From an uncultured Bacteroidales bacterium (GTDB lineage Bacteria > Bacteroidota > Bacteroidia > Bacteroidales > CAIXZF01): 52,906 nucleotides of DNA. Positions 16,533-26,072 of the stretch are shown in pieces (position 1 is the first letter of the stretch; the number at the start of each line of letters is the position of its first letter). A program made the translations under genes and the position numbers. The notes under the pieces are model-generated. The model saw nothing but the letters and a program-made list of their open reading frames with translations, was not told the DNA's origin and did no database searches. The DNA lies in assembly GCA_903923925.1 (NCBI GenBank), contig CAIXZF010000093.1, positions 1 through 52,906 on the forward strand, read 5' to 3'.

Positions 16533-17813
16533 ATGTTACATACCTCAACAGATAAAACACTAAACTCCTGGATTTCAGTACCTCAGGAAAGTGATTTCCC
16601 CTTGCAAAATATTCCATTTGGAATAGCCGCCAAAGCTTCTTGTCAACCAAAAGTATGTACACGCATTGGTGACACCGTAATTGATTTGTCGGTATTGGCA
16701 AGTGAAGGCTATTTTCAAAATCTTGATGCTAAAGTGCTCGAATCATTTGATAAACAGGCTCTTAACGATTATATCGCTCTTGGAAGTGAAGTATGGTCAT
16801 CAGTAAGGGAAAGACTGATTACACTTTTTATCGAGGATAATCCTGAATTGAGGGACAACAAAGCAATTGCTTCTAAAATATTGTCACCTCTGGGAGAGAA
16901 TGTGATGTATCTGCCGGTTAGAATTGGTGATTATACTGATTTCTACTCCAGTATGGAGCATGCAAGCAATGTGGGGATGATGTTCAGAGATCCGGCGAAT
17001 GCCTTGCTGCCAAACTGGAAGCATATTCCTGTGGGGTATCACGGAAGGAGTTCATCTATAGTGGTTTCCGGAACTAATATCCACAGACCAAAGGGGCAGA
17101 TAAAATTCCCGGATGCTCCTTCGCCCATTTTTTCGCCTACCCGTAAACTTGATTTTGAACTGGAGATGGCATTTATTGTTGGTAAAAATAATAGCCTTGG
17201 GGATTCGGTAAGTGTTGATGTTGCTGAGAATCACATCTTTGGAATGCTTATTTTTAATGATCTTTCCGCCAGAGATATTCAAAACTGGGAGTACGTTCCT
17301 TTGGGTCCTTTTTTGTCTAAAAACTTCGGATCTGTAGTATCGCCCTGGGTGGTAACAATGGAGGCTTTGCAGCCTTTTAAAACAGCCGGACCTGTTCAGG
17401 AAACGGAAGTTCTTCCATACCTGAAGTTTTCAGGAGACAAAAGTTATGATATAAAACTTGAAGTATGCTTGCAGCCGGAAGGCGATGTTCCACAAGAGAT
17501 TTGCGAATCCAATCACAAATATTTGTACTGGAATATTTCGCAACAGCTTGCTCATCATACAGTTAATGGATGTAATCTGAATATTGGCGATCTGTGTGCG
17601 TCAGGCACAATCAGCGGGCCGGAGCCGGGTTCATTTGGTTCAATGCTGGAAATCTGCTGGAATGGTTCAAAGCCTCTAGTCCTGAACGATGGTAAAACAC
17701 GAACATTTATCGACGACAAGGATACAATAATAATGAAAGCCTTTGCTGTAAAAGATGGGCTCAGAATAGGCTTTGGAGAATGTGCGACTACAATTTTACC
17801 TGCTAAATCCTGA
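16533..17813 (+). CDS. fahA: Fumarylacetoacetase
   Basis: At 426 residues this is a full-length fumarylacetoacetate hydrolase, the last step of tyrosine degradation, giving fumarate and acetoacetate. The small N-terminal domain (about 1-115) is followed by the catalytic fold. Expected residues are present: DYTDFYSSMEHASNVG (metal-binding Asp and catalytic His), FELEMAFIVG (two Glu ligands), FNDLSARDIQNWEYVPLGPF (metal Asp) and the C-terminal GTISGPEPGSFG segment. It follows hppD by 64 bases and precedes the flavin-reductase-like gene by 3 bases. Confidence 0.95.
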   Translation: MLHTSTDKTLNSWISVPQESDFPLQNIPFGIAAKASCQPKVCTRIGDTVIDLSVLASEGYFQNLDAKVLESFDKQALNDYIALGSEVWSSVRERLITLFIEDNPELRDNKAIASKILSPLGENVMYLPVRIGDYTDFYSSMEHASNVGMMFRDPANALLPNWKHIPVGYHGRSSSIVVSGTNIHRPKGQIKFPDAPSPIFSPTRKLDFELEMAFIVGKNNSLGDSVSVDVAENHIFGMLIFNDLSARDIQNWEYVPLGPFLSKNFGSVVSPWVVTMEALQPFKTAGPVQETEVLPYLKFSGDKSYDIKLEVCLQPEGDVPQEICESNHKYLYWNISQQLAHHTVNGCNLNIGDLCASGTISGPEPGSFGSMLEICWNGSKPLVLNDGKTRTFIDDKDTIIMKAFAVKDGLRIGFGECATTILPAKS

Positions 17814-17816
17814 TTT

Positions 17817-18704
17817 ATGCTTCGTTTCGATACAAAGGAAATCTCGTCGCTAAAACTTCATCAATTGTTATTGGGAGCTATTTCTCCGCGGCCGATAGCA
17901 TTTGCGAGTACTATCGACGCTAATGGAGTACCAAATCTTTCTCCATTCAGCTTTTTTAATGCTTTCGGAGTTAACCCGACCACCCTTATATTTTCGCCTG
18001 CCCGCAGGAACAGGGATGCAACGACTAAGCATACCTATCAGAATATCAAGGAGATACCAGAAGTAGTTATCAATGTTGTTACTTTTGACATTGTACAACA
18101 GGTAAGCCTTGCCAGCACAGAATATGGAAAAGGGATAAATGAATTTGAAAAGGCAGGTTTTACTCCAATTCAATCGGAGATGATAAGGCCTTTCAGAGTG
18201 AAGGAATCGCCAGTGCAATTTGAGTGTAAGGTTAGAGAAGTACTAGAAACCGGTGAAGGAGGAGGTTCTGCAAATCTTATTATCTGCGAGGTATTACTAA
18301 CCCATGTGGATGAGAATATTCTCGACAATAAGGGAATAATTGATCCGGAAAAAGCAAGACTTGTGGGTAGGATGGGAGGTGATTATTACTGCAAAGCCTT
18401 TGGTGACGGTATTTTCAAGGTACAGAAGCCTCTTGAAAGGATGGGAATTGGTATCGATTGTTTGCCTGACCATATCAGGTTAAGCAAGGATCTCACTGGA
18501 AACGACCTGGGGAAGCTTGGTAATGTGGAAGTATTACCTGGCAAGGAAGAAATCAGTATTTCATTAAACACTATTCTTCTTAAAGAATTTCTGGAAAAAC
18601 TTGTAGAATCTCCAGAAAAGCAGAAACAAATTCATCAGTTTGCAGCAGATCTCCTTGAACAGGGCAAGGTGCATGAAGCCCTCTGCCTTTTGCTTGCACA
18701 ATAA
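17817..18704 (+). CDS. Flavin reductase-like protein (FMN-binding split barrel)
   Basis: The 295-residue protein has the flavin-reductase-like split barrel in its N-terminal 200 residues, with ISPRPIAFAST, NLSPFSFFNAFGVNPTTLIFSP and an ARLVGRMGGDYYC segment typical of this group. The last 90 residues form a separate helical tail. Its start is 3 bases after the fahA stop, so translation is probably coupled. Enzymes of this fold bind FMN and may supply reduced flavin or act directly on a substrate. Homologues in such gene clusters have no role in the textbook pathway, so the job here is unknown. Confidence 0.85.
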   Translation: MLRFDTKEISSLKLHQLLLGAISPRPIAFASTIDANGVPNLSPFSFFNAFGVNPTTLIFSPARRNRDATTKHTYQNIKEIPEVVINVVTFDIVQQVSLASTEYGKGINEFEKAGFTPIQSEMIRPFRVKESPVQFECKVREVLETGEGGGSANLIICEVLLTHVDENILDNKGIIDPEKARLVGRMGGDYYCKAFGDGIFKVQKPLERMGIGIDCLPDHIRLSKDLTGNDLGKLGNVEVLPGKEEISISLNTILLKEFLEKLVESPEKQKQIHQFAADLLEQGKVHEALCLLLAQ

Positions 18705-18717
18705 GAATCCTAACATC

Positions 18718-20442
18718 ATGGAAAACAACGATATTCTGAATAAACTGCCCAAACATTTACATAATCTTGTAATTGAGCAGCCCTATAATTCATACACTGC
18801 TCAAGACCATGCTATCTGGCGGTATGTAATGAAACAAAATGTGAAATACCTGGGTAAAGTTGCGCATAGTTCTTATACAGAGGGGCTTAAACGGACTGGA
18901 ATCAGTATGGACCGGATTCCTCATATGTATGGGATGAACAGAATTCTGAAAGAAATTGGCTGGGCTGCAGTGGCTGTGGATGGATTTATACCGCCCTCAG
19001 CATTTATGGAGTTCCAGGCAAATAACGTACTGGTTATTGCTGCGGATATCCGTCCTATCGACCAGGTAGAATATACTCCTGCACCCGATATTATTCATGA
19101 AGCTGCCGGACATGCTCCAATAATTGCCGATGAAGAATATGCTGCCTACCTTGTCCGCTTTGGTGAACTTGGATGCAAGGCGTTTTCCTCCAAACAGGAT
19201 TACAGTCTTTATGAAGCTATCCGTCATTTGAGCATTGTGAAGGCTGATCCCTATTCCACAAAAGAGGATATTCAGAAGGCTGAAGAAGAGCTCGCATTTC
19301 ATGAAAAAAATACGGGCAGCCCTTCGGAAATGGCATTAATCCGCAATTTACACTGGTGGACTGTTGAATACGGGCTCGTTGGCGATCTTAAGGAACCTAA
19401 AATCTATGGTGCAGGCCTGCTTTCTTCAATTGGAGAGAGTTATTCAGCATTAAACAATGGGGTAATAAAACTACCCTATACTCTTGATGCCATGAATGTT
19501 GGCTTTGACATTACAACTAAACAGCCTCAACTATTTGTTACTCCCGATTTTTCTCATCTGATGTATGTTCTTGAAGCCTTTGCCGATAAAATGGCTCTTC
19601 GGACAGGGGGGACAGATGCAATTACAAAGGCAATTAAGTCAGGGAACACTGCCACCTGCGAATTGTCCTCAGGAGTTCAGATATCAGGAACATTTACTTC
19701 CTTTATTGAAGTTGCTAAAAAGCCTGTTTATATAAAAACTACCGGACCAACTATGTTGAGTTACAGTAATATGATGATTCCTGGTCAGGGCAGTGAGTAC
19801 CATTCTCATGGTTTTGGCTCACCTCTTGGCAAATTAAAGAATATTGCAATTCCACTTGAATTTATGACTGAAGGTGATTTATATTTTAATGGAATAGAAA
19901 AATCAAAAACTGTTCATCTTCAATTTGAATCCGGAGTAAGTGTTAAAGGAAATGTTAAGACGATTCACCAGCTTGAAGGAAAGAACATAATTATCTCATT
20001 TTCAGATTGTACAGTTACATTTAAGGAGGAGATCCTATTCCAGCCCGACTGGGGTATTTATGATATGGCTGTGGGAGAATCGCTGGTTTCTGCTTACAGT
20101 GGTCCTGCTGATCCCGAATCCTTCGGCTTGGTTTATCCTGCTCCTGTTGAGAAAACTCATAAAATAGAGCATAACGAGTCTGCCAGAAAATTGCATCTAC
20201 TGTACGAGAATGTAAAGGATGTCCGTGAAAATAATTCCGCTTTTCCAAAATGCGATTCTCTATGGAAATCCATCAAAACAGAGTATCCGAATGAATGGTT
20301 GATTATTCTGGAATTGCTTGAAATACTACATCAGGACGATACGCAAGTAACTCTTTTTAAGGAAGTTGAAAAACACCTGAATACACTTGCAGCCACCCAT
20401 CCTGAGTTTTCCAAACTTATTAGCGACGGCTTGAAGCTCTAA
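18718..20442 (+). CDS. phhA: Phenylalanine 4-monooxygenase (aromatic amino acid hydroxylase) with long C-terminal extension
   Basis: Started at ATG 18718 (MENNDILNKLPKHL), 13 bases after the previous stop, the protein has 574 residues; the open frame extends upstream inside the preceding gene but that part is not plausible. The catalytic domain shows the iron site: His127 and His132 in HEAAGH and Glu217 in WWTVEYGL. The pterin-dependent enzyme hydroxylates phenylalanine to tyrosine, feeding the downstream enzymes encoded in this operon. The catalytic region ends near residue 310; the remaining 260 residues are an extension seen in Bacteroidota forms, with beta-rich and helical parts, and no ACT domain. 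No pterin carbinolamine dehydratase gene is adjacent. Confidence 0.92.
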   Translation: MENNDILNKLPKHLHNLVIEQPYNSYTAQDHAIWRYVMKQNVKYLGKVAHSSYTEGLKRTGISMDRIPHMYGMNRILKEIGWAAVAVDGFIPPSAFMEFQANNVLVIAADIRPIDQVEYTPAPDIIHEAAGHAPIIADEEYAAYLVRFGELGCKAFSSKQDYSLYEAIRHLSIVKADPYSTKEDIQKAEEELAFHEKNTGSPSEMALIRNLHWWTVEYGLVGDLKEPKIYGAGLLSSIGESYSALNNGVIKLPYTLDAMNVGFDITTKQPQLFVTPDFSHLMYVLEAFADKMALRTGGTDAITKAIKSGNTATCELSSGVQISGTFTSFIEVAKKPVYIKTTGPTMLSYSNMMIPGQGSEYHSHGFGSPLGKLKNIAIPLEFMTEGDLYFNGIEKSKTVHLQFESGVSVKGNVKTIHQLEGKNIIISFSDCTVTFKEEILFQPDWGIYDMAVGESLVSAYSGPADPESFGLVYPAPVEKTHKIEHNESARKLHLLYENVKDVRENNSAFPKCDSLWKSIKTEYPNEWLIILELLEILHQDDTQVTLFKEVEKHLNTLAATHPEFSKLISDGLKL

Positions 20443-20444
20443 AA

Positions 20445-21872
20445 TCAGCTGTAAAACTCTTCCTTAAAATTGAGCAGATAAAGTTTCTTTGTTGCCCTGG
20501 TAACTGCAGTGTAAAGCCAACGGAGGTATTCTGTATCTATCATATCATCAGTTAGATAGCCCTGGTCGACGATAACATTTTCCCATTGGCCACCCTGAGT
20601 TTTATGGCAGGTAAGAGCGTAAGCAAACTTTACCTGCAAAGCATTGTAGTGTTCGCTGTTTTTAACTTTCTCGAAGCGGTTGCGTTTGTTGGTCAAATCC
20701 ATATAATCCTGCATGATCTCGTTAAAGAACTTCTGATTCTCTGCCCACGTCATAGAGGGTGTTTCAGTGTGCAGTGTGCTTATCAGCAATAAAACTTCCA
20801 GTTCTTTTTCCTCCGGATAATCCACCATCCGGATAAAGGCCTTTGCAAATTGCATTCCATACATTTCAAATCGTTTTCTAATGGCAAGAACCTCAATTAC
20901 ATCGCCGTTAGCTATGAAACCAGCAGCAGATTCTTTAGGCAGCCAGAAATAATTATTCCGCACAACCATCAGGTAATCACCGGCTTCTATCTCTTCTTCC
21001 CTGAAAAGTACCCTGTTGCGAATTCCCTGGTTAAACTGGTTAGCCCTTTTATTCGAACGGGTGATAACAACGCTTTCTTCGTTTCCTCCTTTGGAATACA
21101 AATCCTGAAGCAGTTCCTCCAGTTCAGCCCCGTTCAGTTTTACAATATCCTTAAACCCTCCAAGGTCGAAAAAAGGCGGGTCAGATTTCCCACTATTGAT
21201 CATCTCACGGATATTGGTTGCATTAACGAGAATTCCCGACTCACTTGCCTGACGCACTACTTCGGTGAGTTCATACCCTACAGGATTCATAAGGTAACTG
21301 TTTTTCAGATGCTTAGGGTCAAGAGCCGGACTGTTGCTTATCCCTACTGGTGGCAATTGCGCTACATCACCTAACAATAGCAAACTGCATTTTTCTCCGG
21401 AATACACATAATTAAAAAGATCCTCCAGAAGATTCCGCCCTGAAAAAATTGCTTCAGAGGCACCATTGCTGTCGGGAACCATTGAAGCTTCATCAACTAT
21501 AAACAAGGTATTGGTGTGCAAATTCTGCATCAGCGACATATGGATACCTCCATCGGCCGTTGTTACAGGGCGGTAAATTTTTTTATGAATCGTAAAAGCT
21601 TGCCGGCCTGAGTATGAAGCCAGAACCTTAGCTGCCCGCCCGGTAGGAGCAAGGAGAACGGATTTAAGATTTAAATAGGGTAGAATTTTAACAAGTGCAC
21701 TAACAATTGTAGTCTTTCCGGTACCTGCATATCCCCGGAGAATAAACAGCGGACGATTAGCTTCTTTAGTGAGAAAATCGGCCAGTTTCCTGATTAACTG
21801 AATCTGCCCCAGTGTGGGTTCATATGGAAACTGTCTCTGCAATAAACCTGCTATTCGCAATGGGTCCAACAT
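20445..21872 (-). CDS. ATP-dependent RecD-like DNA helicase
   Basis: I place the start at ATG 21872 (MLDPLRIAGLLQ), because the GGAGGA ribosome-binding site lies 4 bases before it; the frame also allows a TTG at 21884 that would swallow this site. The 475-residue superfamily 1 helicase has Walker A GYAGTGKTT (47-55), Walker B IVDEASMV (125-132) and the C-terminal UvrD_C_2 motif (YALTCHKTQGGQWENVIVD). It is shorter than RecD2 and lacks its N-terminal domains. It starts 12 bases after the stop of the TamL-like gene, so the two form an operon, and it is convergent with phhA, two bases apart. Confidence 0.92.
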   Translation of the reverse strand: MLDPLRIAGLLQRQFPYEPTLGQIQLIRKLADFLTKEANRPLFILRGYAGTGKTTIVSALVKILPYLNLKSVLLAPTGRAAKVLASYSGRQAFTIHKKIYRPVTTADGGIHMSLMQNLHTNTLFIVDEASMVPDSNGASEAIFSGRNLLEDLFNYVYSGEKCSLLLLGDVAQLPPVGISNSPALDPKHLKNSYLMNPVGYELTEVVRQASESGILVNATNIREMINSGKSDPPFFDLGGFKDIVKLNGAELEELLQDLYSKGGNEESVVITRSNKRANQFNQGIRNRVLFREEEIEAGDYLMVVRNNYFWLPKESAAGFIANGDVIEVLAIRKRFEMYGMQFAKAFIRMVDYPEEKELEVLLLISTLHTETPSMTWAENQKFFNEIMQDYMDLTNKRNRFEKVKNSEHYNALQVKFAYALTCHKTQGGQWENVIVDQGYLTDDMIDTEYLRWLYTAVTRATKKLYLLNFKEEFYS

Positions 21873-21884
21873 ACGTTCCTCCAA

Positions 21885-24239
21885 TCAGAATGGATATCCT
21901 ATACCAAGGTTCCACATTACATTCGTCAGACTAACCTGCTTCATCTTTATCCATCTTATTGATTCGTCCAAAGCAGGATTACGAACAGGTAAAGCTCCAT
22001 CAATTCGTAAAACAAAGAAGCTAAAGTCGAAGCGGATACCAAATCCGGCGTCAATGGCAATTTCTTTGTAAAACGAATCGCCCCGGAATTCTCCTCCAGG
22101 ATATTGATCATTCTTCCTGAGCATCCATATATTCCCCATGTCTGTGAATAAACCGCCATTCAGAATGGGTGAAAACTGAAATCTGTATTCAATATTCGAT
22201 TCAATAAATAGGTCACCCATTCTTTCCGACTGCAGGGAAACATTATCCGAATTAAAAGATCCTGGCCCCAGCGAGCGTATTGCCCAGCCACGCATACCAT
22301 TTGCTCCTCCTGCATAAAAACCTTTGTCGAAGGGCAATGCTACCGAATTTCCATAGGGAATTCCCAAGCCTGAAGCAGCTCTGAAAACAAGCATAGATTT
22401 CCTGAGGGCATGGTAATACCGAAAGTCAACATTAGTTTTAACATATTGTGAATATCGGATTCCCGAAATGCCATAATTGCCGTTCTCGTCCTTGGTGGAA
22501 CCAAGAAGATTATTCGAAATAGTTAACAAATTTCCTGCTGATTCAAAATCGCTCTTCAGGTAGATGAAATCAGATTTCTTATTGATTTGCTGATTGTTAT
22601 ATATGAAACTATACCGCAATGCCATAATTAAATGGTCGGTATACTGCTCCTGAAGCCGCTTGTCGTTAAGGCTGTTTATGTAGGCGTTGAAAGTAGAATC
22701 GGTGAAAATACTGATGGAACTAATTTCCAATGGATTGAAAACATGCCTGCTGTATTTCCCGTCTTTCCAGTCGTAACCGAATGTTACCTCCGTTAAATAA
22801 CGCTTGAAAGAGGTCATTTCCAGGTAATTAAAACCGGCATTCAGCGTCGATTTTGGCCTGAAATATTTTGAAAACCGATCGGGCGCAAACGGAACTAAAA
22901 ATTTGGGAATTACAAGACTGGCATTTACGCCCAGTTCGTAGGTGTTAAAAAGCTTTGGATTGTTTGCAAAATAGATGTCGCCAAATCTATGCTGTTTCTC
23001 CATCGCTCCTTTTAACCTGAGGCTCAATAATTCGGAACCATGGAAAAGATTTCTGTTTTGATATCCGGGATTGGCAGAAAGTCCGAAATCACCACCAGTA
23101 TTCGTACCTTCCATTCCCATAGAAAAGCTCTGGATCATATTTCTCGACAGCTGAATAACGCAATCAACTTCCTTCCGCTCTACTGAGATGGTGTTAGTGG
23201 AAGAAATTTCTTTAAAATCAATATTAACATACCTGAAAACCTGCAAATCAGTAAGACGGATGTATGTCTGATTTACATCATTCAAATTATATTGCTTGTT
23301 TGGTGTAATAAAACAGGCATGAAGTATTGTTGATGGCTTTACCGGGATCTTACCATAACTTATGAATGTGTAAGTCGTTCCTGTTGTATCAGGCGAAACC
23401 TTAAAAATATAGCGAAGTGTATCGGGCTTAAGATTATTCGACCGCAAGGGATCGTAATCGGTGTATATTATTACATTGCGAACATTGTATAAAAGATGTT
23501 TCTGTTCCTTTAATTCAAAGGGTGGAGAAGTTGAAGTAACTCTTGGATTGTTCAGATTAACCAGGATGTCCATCTTGTTGTCCTTCAGGCTACTGTCAAT
23601 TTTGAAGTTAATATATTCTCTTGCAAAATTGTAATATCCTTCGTTTTTTAAAACTGTTGTCACCCTGTTACGCTCTTCATCAAGGGTATATGCACTATAA
23701 ATCATTCCTTCACTAAGCAAAGAGTTTTGCATTTCATGCAGTAGAACTTTACGGATGCTCGTGTCGCTAATCTGGTAATCTATCTTCCTGATTCTGTATG
23801 GAGTCCCCGTTATAAGACTATATTTTACCTTCGCATATTTTCCCTTATACTTTACGGTTTTCAAAACGTTCCCATGAAAATATCCAATATTATTGAGATA
23901 CAATTTAATCTGCCGGCAGGCCTGATTCGTAAGATTTGTATCCAATACAACCGGTTTCTCTACAACGGCCCGTTTCAGCCAGAGTTTAAATCCGTTTTCT
24001 TTGCCTTTATTCGCATAGGTATTAAGCCAGACATTAAGGTTTGAGGAAAGTAATAGCCGTTTTGAAGGTTTTTGTTGGATGAACCCTTCAATATCAAATG
24101 AACTGATCGTTGGAATATCGAAGGCCAATGCATTCCTTTTAAGAACCACATCATGTCCCGGAGGCCTTGTTGTTGCACAAGATCCAAGCAGGATTGATAA
24201 AACCAGAACTATGATATTTTTTAGTAAACGTAAGGACAA
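21885..24239 (-). CDS. tamL: Omp85-family outer-membrane lipoprotein, TamL-like
   Basis: The 784-residue protein has a lipoprotein signal (LSILLGSC, Cys21), POTRA-like domains (about 90-390) and a C-terminal 16-strand Omp85 barrel (about 400-784) with the expected GxRG-type motif (GGANGMRGWAIRSLGPGSF). A BamA/TamA homologue that is also a lipoprotein is the hallmark of TamL of Bacteroidota, which works with TamB in outer-membrane biogenesis. No tamB gene is adjacent here; the helicase gene follows instead. The likely start is TTG at 24239, since no ATG precedes the signal peptide in frame. Confidence 0.85.
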   Translation of the reverse strand: MSLRLLKNIIVLVLSILLGSCATTRPPGHDVVLKRNALAFDIPTISSFDIEGFIQQKPSKRLLLSSNLNVWLNTYANKGKENGFKLWLKRAVVEKPVVLDTNLTNQACRQIKLYLNNIGYFHGNVLKTVKYKGKYAKVKYSLITGTPYRIRKIDYQISDTSIRKVLLHEMQNSLLSEGMIYSAYTLDEERNRVTTVLKNEGYYNFAREYINFKIDSSLKDNKMDILVNLNNPRVTSTSPPFELKEQKHLLYNVRNVIIYTDYDPLRSNNLKPDTLRYIFKVSPDTTGTTYTFISYGKIPVKPSTILHACFITPNKQYNLNDVNQTYIRLTDLQVFRYVNIDFKEISSTNTISVERKEVDCVIQLSRNMIQSFSMGMEGTNTGGDFGLSANPGYQNRNLFHGSELLSLRLKGAMEKQHRFGDIYFANNPKLFNTYELGVNASLVIPKFLVPFAPDRFSKYFRPKSTLNAGFNYLEMTSFKRYLTEVTFGYDWKDGKYSRHVFNPLEISSISIFTDSTFNAYINSLNDKRLQEQYTDHLIMALRYSFIYNNQQINKKSDFIYLKSDFESAGNLLTISNNLLGSTKDENGNYGISGIRYSQYVKTNVDFRYYHALRKSMLVFRAASGLGIPYGNSVALPFDKGFYAGGANGMRGWAIRSLGPGSFNSDNVSLQSERMGDLFIESNIEYRFQFSPILNGGLFTDMGNIWMLRKNDQYPGGEFRGDSFYKEIAIDAGFGIRFDFSFFVLRIDGALPVRNPALDESIRWIKMKQVSLTNVMWNLGIGYPF

Positions 24240-24497
24240 TAGGTTTAAATTTTTATAAAATTGACGATTTCAGCCAATTTAGCCAATTATTGAACGACTG
24301 TGTTGTAAAATTATACAAATAGACTGAATAATTGCCTGGAAAGTATGAAATTGAGGTTGATAACACTGATTTTTACCAATTCAAATGCCATGCCAATTAT
24401 TAATTATTTATTTTCTGAGGCAACCCTCAATTAATTGGATGGTCTAGTACGCAAATCAATACCTATTAACCTAAACAAAATTAAAATTTAGCAAATT

Positions 24498-25277
24498 ATG
24501 AAAAGGAAGTTACTCTTTTTTGTTGGCAGCGTTGTCGCAATCGGCACAGTATTAATTAATTCTGGTTTTTATAATCCAAATGGAGCACCGGCTGGTATGA
24601 CAGGTTCCCCGGGAGACGGAAGCAATTGTACTTCATGTCACGGTGGAACAGCTTCTTCTGTAGTTGGATGGATTACATCTAATATTCCTGCTTCAGGCTA
24701 TGTACCCGGACAAACCTACCAGATTACTGCTACCAGTGGTATTACAACAAGCAGTGGACTATATGGTTTCGAGGTTTCACCTCAGAGTATGTCAGGTGCA
24801 TTATTGGGAACCCTAACCGCTGGTACAGCCAATAAATTGGTTGGAAGTGGCAAATATGTTACACAATCGAATGCCAGTTCAAACAAGGTTTGGAATTTTA
24901 CATGGACAGCTCCTGCAGTTGGATGTGGAACAATTACTTTTTATGGCGCTTTTGCTCGAGGAAAGCCTGGCGTAGTGAGAGTTACAGAATATTCGGTACC
25001 TGAAAATACAACAGGAATTATGGAAGTTTCAGACCTGGCAGTTGTGAGCATTTTCCCGAATCCCTGCAAGAATAAATTTGAGATTAATGCACCGGCTTCA
25101 TTACAGTCACAGAATGTTTCTGTTTATGATGTAACGGGTAAAGAAATTTTCCACTCCTCAATCCCTGCAAACAAAAGCAGCTTGCTTGTTGAACTGAATA
25201 ATGCTGCTAAAGGCTTTGCCTCTGTAGTAATTACTTCTGATAATCAGAAAATTGTAAAGAAATTACTTATTGATTAA
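24498..25277 (+). CDS. Exported choice-of-anchor V protein with one CXXCH and a T9SS sorting tail
   Basis: The 259-residue protein has a signal peptide (about 1-22), then GAPAGMTGSPGDGSNCTSCHGG (about 29-50) containing one CTSCH haem-binding motif. A beta-sandwich region (about 55-165) follows, of the kind annotated as choice-of-anchor V. The last 75 residues (from about VVSIFPNPCKNKFEI) are a type A T9SS sorting domain ending IVKKLLID. It would be secreted across the outer membrane and anchored to the surface. A single haem site on a T9SS cargo suggests a surface-exposed redox or oxygen-binding role, but no substrate is known. A terminator follows at 25348. Confidence 0.88.
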   Translation: MKRKLLFFVGSVVAIGTVLINSGFYNPNGAPAGMTGSPGDGSNCTSCHGGTASSVVGWITSNIPASGYVPGQTYQITATSGITTSSGLYGFEVSPQSMSGALLGTLTAGTANKLVGSGKYVTQSNASSNKVWNFTWTAPAVGCGTITFYGAFARGKPGVVRVTEYSVPENTTGIMEVSDLAVVSIFPNPCKNKFEINAPASLQSQNVSVYDVTGKEIFHSSIPANKSSLLVELNNAAKGFASVVITSDNQKIVKKLLID

Positions 25278-25347
25278 TACTTGTTTCACAAGCTGGTTGA
25301 TTGATTCTTTCTTGTTGTTTGCATGATTCTTATCATGTAATTCGATT

Positions 25348-25387
25348 AAGCCGTTTCCTTTCTAAAAGGAAGCGGCTTGATTTTTTA
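25348..25387 (+). terminator. Rho-independent-type terminator
   Basis: AAGCCGTTTCC pairs with GGAAGCGGCTT (one wobble) and is followed by GATTTTTTAAG, 70 bases after the stop of the choice-of-anchor V gene. Confidence 0.85.
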
Positions 25388-25591
25388 AGTAAGAAGAAAA
25401 TCAATTTTGTTATGAGGTGATACCGCGAAGCGGTTGAAATTTTAGGTTCTGTTTCAGATTATTGCAAGTTATTTTCAATTCTATGTTTCAGTCATTTTTA
25501 TGTTGAATTCTCCGTAGGGAATAATTCCTAAATAATTTCCTCAATAAAACCATTGAATGTCGTGATATTTTGAGATTGCTAATCGTACACC

Positions 25592-25747
25592 AAAATCGCA
25601 ACTGGCTCCAGCGGAGCCATATGTTTGCAGCAAATAGCTGGCATTCAGTAAACAGAACCCCATCGGGGTGATATAAAATGGCCATATTGAATTTATTGGT
25701 CAATTCAATATGGCTTTTGAACAATAACAGGGCCTTATCACGTCCCC
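25592..25747. repeat. Hairpin-chain repeat, left half of a split copy
   Basis: This segment matches 35663-35818 almost base for base. It contains GGCTCCAGCGGAGCC, CCCCATCGGGG and a long CATATTGAATT...AATTCAATATG inverted repeat. It stops at CACGTCCCC, where the intact copy continues into TGATGGGAC. Further small hairpins upstream (for example ACCGCGAAGCGGT near 25421) suggest the chain extends to about 25410. I see no protein-coding signal here. Confidence 0.8.
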
Positions 25748-25826
25748 GGTCCAAATAATGTCGGAAGTAACAAAGTAAGAATAAGTTGGATAGAAATATT
25801 TATTACTCTTTGTTGTAGAATACTGA

Positions 25827-26072
25827 TTATGAAATATTTAATAGAAATAAAGTAAGGAAGTAAGATGATTTTGAGAAATTAAGATTATATGATGGATGCA
25901 ATTTGAGAATGAAATCTTCATTTAGAGCCTCATATCCATCATCGGAATACTTGAAGACAACGGCTTTTTCGTATACGGTCAATACCGGAAGCTCATCATT
26001 TCTTCTACTTCTCTGTATTTCAATTACTTCTCTCTGTAAGAATCTTTTAGAATAACTTTCAGCCTTGGTCAT
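25827..26072 (-). CDS. Hypothetical small protein in the inserted element
   Basis: The 81-residue frame starts at ATG 26072 (MTKAESYSKRFLQ); a stop lies just upstream, so no other start is possible. The first 60 residues are charged and soluble and look protein-like; the last 15 are hydrophobic. A TATTTTTG box (26198-26205, minus strand) could be its promoter. No family is recognised. It may be element cargo or the end of a larger broken gene. Confidence 0.35.
   Translation of the reverse strand: MTKAESYSKRFLQREVIEIQRSRRNDELPVLTVYEKAVVFKYSDDGYEALNEDFILKLHPSYNLNFSKSSYFLTLFLLNIS

Noticed and set aside
18640-18717. Longer phenylalanine hydroxylase start inside the flavin reductase gene
   Set aside because: The extra 26 residues lie in the coding end of the upstream gene and do not resemble the enzyme family; ATG 18718 is well placed.
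25488-25754. 88-codon open frame on the minus strand
   Set aside because: It lies wholly within and beside the hairpin-chain repeat and runs through its inverted repeats; no start signal or protein-like sequence supports it.
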